NCBI RefSeq assembly: GCF_028476545.1
Contig: NW_026732380.1
Location: 574,001 to 638,000, forward strand
Source: Physella acuta
Taxonomy: Eukaryota; Mollusca; Gastropoda; Physidae
Direction of reading: 5' to 3'
DNA: 64,000 nt
In this document: positions 1 through 11,000 of the stretch, in pieces
Numbering within the stretch: position 1 is the stretch's first letter
How the letters are laid out: every line of letters begins with the position of its first letter
Position numbers and translations under genes: made by a program
The notes under the pieces: model-generated
Told to the model about the DNA's origin: nothing
Databases searched by the model: none
What the model saw: the letters and a program-made list of their open reading frames with translations, nothing else

Positions 1-52
1 AGTCAACCGTTGAAGTAAAAAAAAATGTTTAATGTGTTAGAGATAGCTCATG

Positions 53-250
53 CAGAGGTGTGGCAAAGGGGGGGGTGTGGGTACATATGTCCCAGGGCGC
101 CAACTCTAGGGGTGCCAAAATGGGTTGGGAAAAAAAATTAAAAGCTCATTTTAGCTGCAGTTTTAAATTATAAACATAAAAAATATATGGGGGGGGGGGG
201 GCAAATTGAAAGTTTGTCCACTGGCGCCGGGAGGGGTCGCTACACCTCTG
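53..250. mobile_element. hAT-type MITE, family A, copy 1 (perfect 8-bp TSD)
   Basis: A 198-bp non-autonomous DNA transposon. It begins CAGAGGTGT and ends ACACCTCTG, which are inverted terminal repeats, and it is flanked by a perfect 8-bp direct repeat AGCTCATG at 45-52 and 251-258. An 8-bp target-site duplication with CAG...CTG termini is typical of the hAT superfamily. The interior has GGCGCC near both ends, an AT-rich middle and a G run, and encodes nothing. Related copies lie at 30830-31187 and 37521-37743. The intact TSD suggests it is fairly young. Confidence 0.85.
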
Positions 251-258
251 AGCTCATG

Positions 259-1178
259 TTAATGACAGCTAATGATTACTGTACAGGTGTTAGTGCAGGT
301 ATGTCATAGGTCTTTGTTGAACAACAGCCATAGAGACAAGACACACCAAGATCTCTAGAAACTTCTACAACAAGATCTCTAGAAACTTCTACAACAGCTA
401 AAGAAAAAACAAAGAAATCTATCGGAATACAAATATTACTTTGTATAGATCCACTTTATTTAAATCTAAAAACAACACCAACCCAAACGACTTTTGTGAG
501 GTCTAAGATAAAACAGCTAATAGGATCTGAGTGTGTACATCTTCTAACAAAGTGTTGTCAAGCCAGTTTCAGCTACTCCCTAATGGTACAGTAAACCTGT
601 AGAACTAGATCTTGTGGGCCCTATTGGAACTTGGCCAGTGGACAAAATGGTATTTGTAGATTCAGGTGTTATGTGCTGACTAAATAAAACACTAGTTCTG
701 TATCTCTCCCTGCTACACCAATTCATCTGTTAGATACTTGCATGTAAGAAGAATGACAAGAACCAGCTTGATCTACTTGACCTAACCAAGCGCTAGCACT
801 ACACCCAGAGATCAGATTATGGTAAGGTCGTGAAGGTATTACATGTTACACAGGTCACTAGTCTGGTCAGAAATGAGTCAATAACTGACCATTGTTTGAC
901 CACAGATTTGCTGACGTTGGACACAATTTGTTGTGACAAGCCTCTGTGTAATACAGCCATGCTTGTAGTCAACATAGAGAAATATTTCTAGAACTGGAAA
1001 CTGTTTGACCTACAACTTGACAAGAACAACAAATTCAAGAATGTGCTAAATACCTAAGTTACTTCTGTACTTGTTGATTTCTTTAGGCTGTGGTGGTGGT
1101 GGTGGTGGTGGGGGAGGGGGGGGGGGTCACATGCTTGGCTGATCACTTTGTCAGAGAGTGGTGTACTTTCTGCTGGCC
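259..1178. other. no gene seen; short direct repeat and TGG run
   Basis: I see no supported coding exon here. A 24-bp direct duplication containing AGATCTCTAGAAACTTC occupies 347-394. A (TGG)n/G run at about 1089-1128 gives a His-rich shadow frame on the other strand that I do not regard as a gene. Confidence 0.6.
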
Positions 1179-1842
1179 TGAGTGGGCCACTAACTCCAGT
1201 ATTCCAAGCATGCTCCACTGAGTGGGCCACTAACTCCAGTATTCCAAGCACGCTCCACTGAGTGGGCCACTAAGTATTCCAAGCATGCTCCACTGAGTGG
1301 GCCACTAACTCCAGTATTCCAAGCACGCTCCATTGAGTGGGCCACTAACTCCAGTATTCCAAGCACGCTCCACTGAGTGGGCCACTAACTCCAGTATTCC
1401 AAGCACGCTCCACTGAGTGGGCCACTAACTCCAGTATTCCAAGCATGCTCCACTGAGTGGGCCACTAACTCCAGTATTCCAAGCACGCTCCATTGAGTGG
1501 GCCACTAACTCCAGTATTCCAAGCACGCTCCACTGAGTGGGCCACTAACTCCAGTATTCCAAGCACGCTCCACTGAGTGGGCCACTAAGTATTCCAAGCA
1601 CGCTCCATTGAGTGGGCCACTAACTCCAGTATTCCAAGCACGCTCCATTGAGTGGGCCACTAACTCCAGTATTCCAAGCACGCTCCACTGAGTGGGCCAC
1701 TAACTCCAGTATTCCAAGCACGCTCCACTGAGTGGGCCACTAAGTATTCCAAGCACGCTCCATTGAGTGGGCCACTAACTCCAGTATTCCAAGCACGCTC
1801 CATTAAGTGGGCCACTAACTCCAGTATTCCAAGCACGCTCCA
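1179..1842. repeat. 40-bp minisatellite, about 17 copies
   Basis: Tandem copies of a 40-bp unit containing GAGTGGGCCACTAACTCC. Three copies lack six bases (CTCCAG loss, 34-bp units). Substitutions are few, mainly CATGCTC/CACGCTC, so the array is homogeneous and probably young. Confidence 0.95.
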
Positions 1843-3888
1843 TATCTCTCTAATCTATAACTAATTGTTACCAGCCTGTTTAGAACTGTGTGATTCCCTT
1901 ACACCGTGTCACAGAGACCCCAGCAAACAAGGAAGTGTCATATCACCTAATGCATTGGTTGATATCACAGCTAACTTGTTCCTCTATAGATAAGACCAGT
2001 CCCATAAATTCTAGCTTGTCCCACTGCATATGTTTGATCCAAAGTTTACTTTAAACCAGTCCCATAAACTCTAGGTGTGCAGACATCTATTACACAATTG
2101 AATGCACCACTGGCTATATTTCTTCCCCTGTACAAATTGTCCAAAGAAAAAATAGGCATGAAGCTGACCTGACAAATCGCCTTTGTAGGTGGGTCAGTTT
2201 TCATAACAACCCATCATCCAACCATCTGCCAACCTCCGCCCCACCACCTCGCCAGGCTGTTATCACATTTCATGTAGTCTAGCAAGCTGGAACCAGGTGA
2301 TTGTGTCACATGACCAACGTCTCTGGTAAGCCCAGTCTAATTACCTGTATGTGACATTGCATGACGCCTGTTTATACATCTACACGTACTCGCTACGTGG
2401 CTACGTATGCCAGCTTTCATTAAACCCAGGTCAGACCCAGGCCAATATCTTACACTGGTAGATTGGTTAAATACATCAAATACATGACCCACGCCAATAT
2501 CTTACACTAGTAGACTGACCACAAACATACCAGGCAGGTAACATGTGACTAGTTTATGAGACAATTAGAAAGTTTAGGTTAAGTTACTGTGTAAGCTCCA
2601 CTACTCCCCTACATACACACAAATGTAGGGCCTATTTGTGGTATTAATCACATTTAATAACAGACAGAATAACAAACTGTCTGTGTCCGTTCTAATTGAA
2701 CACTCACTTATCATTTGCTTTCAAATCAAACCTTATGTGCCAAATACAAAATCTAGCTAAGTTATAAATCTTCAGCACGTAATTTGACTGGCCAAGTTAT
2801 AAATGTACAGTACGTAGATCTAAAGACGGTAGCGCCGTACAGCCACTAAAGAAAGATCACAGCGTCTCCGGCGTTCTACCACTGTAATCAGGAAGTGAAT
2901 GTCTTTTCTATGCCAGGTCTACAGTCAACACAGACCCCCCACCCCTCTACATTATGTCAGATTCCAGCCGTGCAAGGGGGCGGGGCTTAAATGCTAGGCA
3001 CTGTACACTATTCGGACATAGCTAATAGATCTAGGCAGTGTACAGTATTCCGTACCACAAGCAGGAACAACCTAGCCGATGAAATAACAGATTTAAGTCA
3101 ACCGACCATATCCCTCTTCGGTTCTTAGAAAAACGCTGGGATGATGATACAGTATCTAGACTTTTTCTGTCGGTGTAGAAATGAAAGTAAGTGTCGGGAA
3201 TAGGATACTGACCCTATAAGGGATAGGATCAGTATTAGTATCAGGCCTATGTGTCGGGATACGGTCAGGCAGATATTGTGGGATACAGCTATATAATTAC
3301 AGATGCGAGCAAAGGAAAAAAAAAGTCATGTCTATGTTTTAACACGAGCAAAGGAAAAGTCGCAAAATGTAGTGTCTATGTTTTAAAAAGTTGATCCATT
3401 TATTGTTGACTGCTCGTGTTGTCGTCTATGCTGTAGACTCATGCAGCAGATGTGTAGCGTATTATTTACCAGACATGCCACAATAATACGACAAGCACAC
3501 ACACAAGAATATAATCAAGACACACCCACCAGAATAAAAGAATCAGACTAACACACCCACAAGACTAGCAATCAGACAACCCATAAAAAATACAACCACA
3601 AAAAAAATCTAAAAACCTCGTCTGTAAGTGTCTGCGTTTAGTAAAGAAAAAAAAAGCCTAGACACTAAATAAGCCGGAGGGTGAGAGTAAAGGAGTTAAA
3701 GCTGTAGAGTACACAAGGAATAAAAGATCTAGTCTGGCGGACATAAGGCATTCACTGCTGACTAAACTAGACAAGACGGAACAGGGAGGGCTTAACAGAG
3801 CGTGAATAGCCTGACATTGTCATTCTGTCGTGGAGGGGGAAGGGGTGGCTGTATGTTGTAACACAGATAGATGTTAACCTCAAACCTC
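1843..3888. other. no gene supported; GC-box segment
   Basis: Mostly single-copy DNA with no recognisable exon. A GGGGCGGGG box at 2976-2985 and locally higher CpG at 2820-3190 could mark a promoter, but no adjoining first exon can be defined. Simple CA/AC-rich runs lie at 3490-3600. Confidence 0.4.
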
Positions 3889-4505
3889 TAGAACATCATG
3901 AAGGACGAACACGCCCAGAACATCATGAAGGACGAACACGCCCAGAACATCATGAAGGACGAACACGCCCAGAACATCATGAAGGACGAACACGCCCAGA
4001 ACATCATGAAGGACGAACACGCCCAGAACATCATGAAGGACGAACACGCCCAGAACATGATGAGAGAGGACGAACACGCCCAGAACATCATGAAGGACGA
4101 ACACGCCCAGAACATCATGAAGGACGAACACGCCCAGAACATCATGAAGGACGAACACGCCCAGAACATCATGAAGGACGAACACGCCTAGAACATCATG
4201 AAATACGAACACGCCCAAAACATCATGAAGGACGAACACGCCCAGAACATGATGACATAAAGGACGAACACGCCCAGAACATGATGAGAGAGGACGAACA
4301 CGCCCAGCACATGATGACAGAACACGCCCAGAACATGATGAGAGAACACGCCCAGAACATGATGAGAGAACACGCCCAGAACATGATGAGAGAACACGCC
4401 CAGAACATGATGACAGAACACGCCCAGAACATGATGACAGAACACGCCCAGAACATGATGACAGAACACGCCCAGAACATGATGAGAGAGGACGAACACG
4501 CCCCA
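3889..4505. repeat. 27/24-bp minisatellite (GAACACGCCCAG core)
   Basis: About 24 tandem units sharing ACACGCCCAGAACAT. The first half uses a 27-bp unit with CATGAAGGACG; the second half uses 24-bp units with GATGAGAGA or GATGACAGA. Both unit lengths are multiples of three, so several frames stay open on both strands. I treat these as array by-products: there is no start context, no splice sites and no non-repetitive coding flank. Confidence 0.93.
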
Positions 4506-4735
4506 TGCTAACTGCCATAGAGATTGGAACAGTTCTGGTCTGTAGGCGTCACCATCTCCACCCCCACTTGACGGGTGCTTGACGTACAATGTCCTCAACA
4601 CTTACGGCGTGGCACACAAATTATGCATTCATTCTACTTCACCTGTCATTATAATGAACTAATGGTTGTTGTCTTACAAAATTACACGTAAGGTCCTCAA
4701 CGGACAGAAAAAATCCACGTGTAAAGATTGTAAGA

Positions 4736-4888
4736 CGTTGTTTGAAAACCTGTCAGCTTAAAGCCTCCGATGCTTCAACTCAGCTGAACACACGAACGCT
4801 GACTATGTTATCACACCCATAACTTCCTCATAGTCAGCGTGCCTGTGTTCGGCTGAGTTGTAAGCATCGGCAGGTATTCAAACAAACG
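4736..4888. repeat. imperfect inverted repeat (MITE-like hairpin)
   Basis: Arms 4767-4807 and 4829-4870 are near-perfect reverse complements (CCGATGCTT...CTGACTATG) around a loop of about 20 bp. The outer ends TGTTTGAAAACCTG and CAGGTATTCAAACA also pair. This is a fold-back element or cruciform-prone palindrome. I could not define a target-site duplication, so its transposon nature is inferred. Confidence 0.7.
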
Positions 4889-4984
4889 ATTGAGTTCACC
4901 TGTAGAGGAAGTAGAATGAGCAACTGATAAGTCCAGTTCAGGTTTACAGACACGTTGATCGTACACAGATTGGCGTTCTAATTG

Positions 4985-5040
4985 TCAAGGGAAGCAAAGA
5001 CACAAGTTGTCGCTGGGCATTTCATGGTTATAGGGCGAGA
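4985..5040 (-). CDS. candidate terminal coding exon E of the unrecognised gene
   Basis: An excellent 3' splice site (pyrimidine tract CTTTTCGTTCTTTTCTAG) ends at 5041. The G left over from exon D plus TC makes Val, then [17 protein letters not shown] and TGA at 4987-4985. The 20-bp array starts only about 20 bp upstream of the exon, immediately beyond the pyrimidine tract. No AATAAA was found close downstream, so either the 3' UTR is long or this is not the last exon. Confidence 0.45.
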
Positions 5041-8000
5041 CTAGAAAAGAACGAAAAGACAAGTAGTGGGCTGACGACTGAAGTAGTGGGCTGACGACTG
5101 AAGTAGTGGGCTGTTGACTGAAGTAGTGGGCTGTTGACTGAAGTAGTGGGCTGTTGACTGAAGTAGTGGGCTGTTGACTGAAGTAGTGGGCTGTTGACTG
5201 AAGTAGTGGGCTGTTGACTGAAGTAGTGGGCTGACGACTGAAGTAGTGGGCTGTTGACTGAAGTAGTGGGCTGTTGACTGAAGTAGTGGGCTGACGACTG
5301 AAGTAGTGGGCTGTTGACTGAAGTAGTGGGCTGTTGACTGAAGTAGTGGGCTGTTGACTGAAGTAGTGGGCTGTTGACTGAAGTAGTGGGCTGTTGACTG
5401 AAGTAGTGGGCTGACGACTGAAGTAGTGGGCTGTTGACTGAAGTAGTGGGCTGTTGACTGAAGTAGTGGGCTGTTGACTGAAGTAGTGGGCTGTTGACTG
5501 AAGTAGTGGGCTGTTGACTGAAGTAGTGGGCTGACGACTGAAGTAGTGGGCTGTTGACTGAAGTAGTGGGCTGTTGACTGAAGTAGTGGGCTGTTGACTG
5601 AAGTAGTGGGCTGTTGACTGAAGTAGTGGGCTGTTGACTGAAGTAGTGGGCTGTTGACTGAAGTAGTGGGCTGTTGACTGAAGTAGTGGGCTGACGACTG
5701 AAGTAGTGGGCTGTTGACTGAAGTAGTGGGCTGACGACTGAAGTAGTGGGCTGTTGACTGAAGTAGTGGGCTGTTGACTGAAGTAGTGGGCTGTTGACTG
5801 AAGTAGTGGGCTGTTGACTGAAGTAGTGGGCTGTTGACTGAAGTAGTGAGCTGTTGACTGAAGTAGTGGGCTGTTGACTGAAGTAGCGGGCTGTTGACTG
5901 AAGTAGCGGGCTGTTGACTGAAGTAGTGGGCTGTTGACTGAAGTAGTGGGCTGTTGACTGAAGTAGTGGGCTGTTGACTGAAGTAGTGGGCTGTTGACTG
6001 AAGTAGTGGGCTGTTGACTGAAGTAGTGGGCTGTTGATTGAAGTAGTGGGCTGTTGACTGAAGTAGTGGGCTGTTGACTGAAGTAGTGGGCTGTTGATTG
6101 AAGTAGTGGGCTGTTGACTGAAGTAGTGGACTGTTGACTGAAGTAGTGGGCTGTTGACTGAAGTAGTGGGCTGTTGACTGAAGTAGTGGGCTGTTGACTG
6201 AAGTAGCGGGCTGTTGACTGAAGTAGCGGGCTGTTGACTGAAGTAGTGGGCTGTTGACTGAAGTAGTGGGCTGTTGACTGAAGTAGTGGGCTGTTGACTG
6301 AAGTAGTGGGCTGTTGACTGAAGTAGTGGGCTGTTGACTGAAGTAGTGGGCTGTTGATTGAAGTAGTGGGCTGTTGACTGAAGTAGTGGGCTGTTGACTG
6401 AAGTAGTGGGCTGTTGATTGAAGTAGTGGGCTGTTGACTGAAGTAGTGGACTGTTGACTGAAGTAGTGGGCTGTTGACTGAAGTAGTGGGCTGTTGACTG
6501 AGATTCCTGCCCCAGCTATCTCTGATTGTCCAGCCAGTTCCTTGAAACATTAACACACGCGACAAACAAACCAAAATACAGGGACCGACACACAAACAGG
6601 CCAAGAAATGACTTCAGAGGCCAATATTTGATTTCCCGAGCTCCATTGTTGTGTTTTTACATTGTGCTTGCTCCCAAAGACAGTCACACACAAAAAAACC
6701 GCAAACATTTTTTTATAGAGACGGGACAAAGTTTTCTCGTTGATTCAAGTATAATGGGTTGTGGTATGTAATGAAAAAAATATGTATCCCATAATAGAAG
6801 TGGTACCTTATTTATGAGTCTTACAAAGATATCATCTAAGAATCTGTTATTATAAATCTAACAAAGATTACATCTAAGAATCTATTATTATAAGATACAT
6901 GTCCAAAACGACGTGGTTTATAGAAGGCAGGTTAACATAGATGTTATATATGGCCAACTGATATGTAATCTGTTGTCGTGTTAAAAGATATCGTCCGTGT
7001 TGATGTGTTAGGAGATATCGTCCGTGTTGATGTAGTGGTATACTTCCTGGTACACGATAAAGTTTGGTGCACAGACAGGCTGGTTAGCCCAAGGTTACAG
7101 GCTGGTTAGTCGGAGGTTATTGTAGTCAACAGACAGGTTTTTAAAGTTACCTTACAAACCTGGTCAATAGGATAAAGTGCAGAGTTCGCCTGATTCTGTG
7201 ACGTTAGACATGAAGGGACAGTGTGGTCAGTTCTATGCCCAGCAGCCACTACTTCCCCTAACGAGAGTCAGGCAAATATTAGAGCTGGGTGGACTCAGTG
7301 ACGTCTTACTAAACCACATTCAGGTTACCAGTCGTGCGGTCTACCTCTCGGCCACGCCGTCCCATACTAGGTTAACTAAAGGTTGTTCTAGCAACAATGT
7401 TCCCTTCCTATAGAGCAAGTCATAACGAAAGTCATATCTTCCAGATGAGAGTTTATTCTAGGCATCTCTTCGGGGGAGGGGGGGGGGGGGGCGGGGGACG
7501 AACGAACGAAATGAAATGCATATAATTTATATAGAAAATATATACTTTTAACAGTGTCCGCCCAACCCCCCTACCCCCGAAGGAAGTCTACCTCCCCCCC
7601 CCCCCGGAAATTTCAAGTACCCCCCCCCCCCCCCCAGAGAAAAAAGTCTGGAAGAAACACTGTTCCAGATCAATGTGATCATGCTAGCTCGAGCGCAGAC
7701 TATCACGATACAGATATATTTTATACGGATGAAAATATTCTCCGTAAAATTTAGGACAATGGACTGAATGATGTCATCCAGACGAAATAACTTTAGCAGG
7801 AAATCAACAGAACCGTCTTCCTCTTTGATCCAACATGCCTTGACATGCCACCCAGCTAAGTTCACCCGGAATATCATTAATTAGAGAGCCAGTCCAATCA
7901 GTGGACACACAGCGGACCAGCCTGCCCGGGAGAGAAAGTCAATGTTTAGTTTTCCACTCACTAGAGCAAGCAGAGGGCGGCAACGCGCGGGAGTCAGTGT

Positions 8001-11000
8001 TTGGTTAACACGGCCAGAGGTTGATACAGCTACATTTCTAGGGGTTCTCAATGTGTCACTACAGCTACATTTCTAGAGGTTCTCAATGTGTCACTACAGC
8101 TACATTTCTAGAGGTTCTCAATGTGTCACTACAGCTACATTTCTAGAGGTTCTCAATGTGTCACTACAGCTACAGTTCAAGAGGTTCTCAATGTGACACT
8201 ACAGCTACATTTCTAGAGGTTCTCAATGTGTCACTACAGCTACATTTCTAGAGGTTCTCAATGTGTCACTACAGCTACAGTTCAAGAGGTTCTCAATGTG
8301 ACACTACAGCTACATTTCCAGAGGTTCTCAATGTGTCACTACAGCTACATTTCTAGAGGTTCTCAATGTGTCAGTACAGCTACATTTCTAGAGGTTCTCA
8401 ATGTGTCACTACAGCTACATTTCTAGAGGTTCTCAATGTGACACTACAGCTACAGTTCAAGAGGTTCTCAATGTGACACTACAGCTACATTTCTAGAGGT
8501 TCTCAATGTGTCACTACAGCTACAGTTCAAGAGGTTCTCAATGTGACACTACAGCTACATTTCAAGAGGTTCTCAATGTGACACTACAGCTACATTTCTA
8601 GAGGTTCTCAATGTGTCACTACAGCTACATTTCTAGAGGTTCTCAATGTGTCACTACAGCTACATTTCTAGAGGTTCTCAATGTGTCACTACAGCTACAG
8701 TTCAAGAGGTTCTCAATGTGACACTACAGCTACATTTCCAGAGGTTCTCAATGTGTCACTACAGCTACATTTCTAGAGGTTCTCAATGTGTCAGTACAGC
8801 TACATTTCTAGAGGTTCTCAATGTGTCACTACAGCTACATTTCTAGAGGTTCTCAATGTGACACTACAGCTACAGTTCAAGAGGTTCTCAATGTGACACT
8901 ACAGCTACATTTCTAGAGGTTCTCAATGTGTCACTACAGCTACAGTTCAAGAGGTTCTCAATGTGACACTACAGCTACATTTCCAGAGGTTCTCAATGTG
9001 TCACTACAGCTACATTTCTAGAGGTTCTCAATGTGACACTACAGCTACATTTCTAGAGGTTCTCAATGTGACACTACAGCTACAGTTCAAGAGGTTCTCA
9101 ATGTGTCACTACAACTACATTTCTAGAGGTTCTCAATGTGACATTACAGCTACAGTTCAAGAGGTTCTCAATGTGACACTACAGCTACAGTTCAAGAGGT
9201 TCTCAATGTGTCACTACAGCTACATTTCTAGAGGTTCTCAATGTGTCACTACAGCTACAGTTCAAGAGGTTCTCAATGTGTCACTACAACTACATTTCTA
9301 GAGGTTCTCAATGTGACATTACAGCTACATTTCTAGAGGTTCTCAATGTGTCACTACAGCTACATTTCTAGAGGGTTTCTTTCAGCTAATTCTAGAGGTT
9401 CCCAATGTGTCACTACAGGTACATTTTTAGAGTGTAAAATATGTATGCGACTGTAAGCCATTATAAATCTTGATCCTTCTACCATGTTTTATTATTGTGA
9501 AAATTGCTAAGATAGGCTTGAACGTTTACAGACACCTACGTTATTTAACTATATTAATACATAGATGGAACTATATTATATAATTGTAATATTCAATAAT
9601 CACCATAATAACTTAAATATTATATTAAATCATTGTTTTTAAGTTTAAATAATGCTTTGTTGAAAAATAGCGCTGCTCTGCTTTGAGTAATGGTATACGC
9701 TAATAGTTACTTCCCATTTATATATTTAAAATAACTTAGGGGAGACAACTTTTAATTCATCAAATTACTATACATGAAAATTAAAAACCTTAGAATTTTT
9801 TTTGTCATTATTTGACGGTAGTTTAAACAGAAAACAATAAGCTACAATAAATACTTTTTTGTGAGTGTGTGTGTGTGTGTGTGTGATGAGCGGGGTAAGG
9901 CACCAACATTTTAAAAAAAAAAAATGAAGGAGGCGGCCCAATGCAGTACACTGCCACCATAAAAAAACAACTAAATCTGGTGTTTGTCCTGTAGACGATA
10001 GTACCAAGAGGAGAGGACAAGACTCCAACACTGGACAGTGGACTTGGTCAAACAAACTCTAGTGGGGAATAAACACGGCAAGACAGTGACGTCAGTGGGC
10101 AATAAACACGGCAAGACAGTTCGGAAGCGTGGGACATGTTTTACTTCATTGGTGAGTACAGGCGTGTAAGTGTACGTAAAACAAAGTCTGTCGTTGGTAG
10201 TTACTGAGTAAAGGTGTACGGTACACGGACTGTCGTTGGTAGTTACTGAGTACACAAGGACTGACGTTGGTAGTTACTGAGTACACAAGGACTGACGTTG
10301 GTAGTTACTGAGTACATGAGTACCGATGTACGGCACAAGGACTGTCGTTGGTAGTTACTGAGTACACAAGGACTGACGTTGGTAGTTACTGAGTACACAA
10401 GGACTGTCGTTGGTAGTTATTGAGTAAAGGTGTACGGCACAAGGACTGACGTTGGTAGTTACTGAGTACATGAGTACCGATGTACGGCACAAGGACTGTC
10501 GTTGGTAGTTACTGAGTACACAAGGACTGACGTTGGTAGTTACTGAGTACACAAGGACTGACGTTGGTAGTTACTGAGTACATGAGTACCGATGTACGGC
10601 ACAAGGACTGTCGTTGGTAGTTACTGAGTACACAAGGACTGACGTTGGTAGTGACTGAGTACACAAGGACTGTCGTACGTGCGTACAGGTGTACAAGCCC
10701 ATCAATGCTCAACTTGTGTCACGTGATACAAAAAGACAATTCACAAGCCGAAGTCAGAACATGTGAGTGATACATAAGACAACAGATCAACAAACTAAAG
10801 TCACGTGATCAAGTCGACTAGCCACGTGTTATGTATAAAATTAGAAAAACCATGTATACTTCTTATGAAACAATAGCCCATTCATCATGAGCCCATGCCC
10901 AGCATGCTCCATTGAGCTGCACACAATCAGCGACTGTAAAGAGCTAATCCTAAAGTAATATTCACCAACATGCCTACCTGTTTAGATACCACGCAGCTTA

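Noticed and set aside
1179-1842. CRISPR-like regular repeats (this and other arrays)
   Set aside because: Units are contiguous with no unique spacers, and the genome is eukaryotic with introns.
2345-2367. 23-nt microexon-like stretch on the minus strand (AAACAG before, GTAATT after)
   Set aside because: Too short to support without transcript evidence, and exon E already provides a phase-compatible end.
3880-4601. Met-Lys-Asp-Glu-His repeat proteins on either strand
   Set aside because: 27/24-bp array artefacts. The 4505-4600 minus-strand extension (GGGDGDAYRPELF) lacks a good acceptor and donor.
4985-6604. 539-residue minus-strand open frame with a 20-residue period
   Set aside because: It is the stop-free 20-bp array read in frame. 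Only its last 18 codons, after a strong acceptor, are kept, as candidate exon E.
7750-7866. Minus-strand peptide with [15 protein letters not shown]
   Set aside because: No credible acceptor or donor and no family match; possibly a relic.
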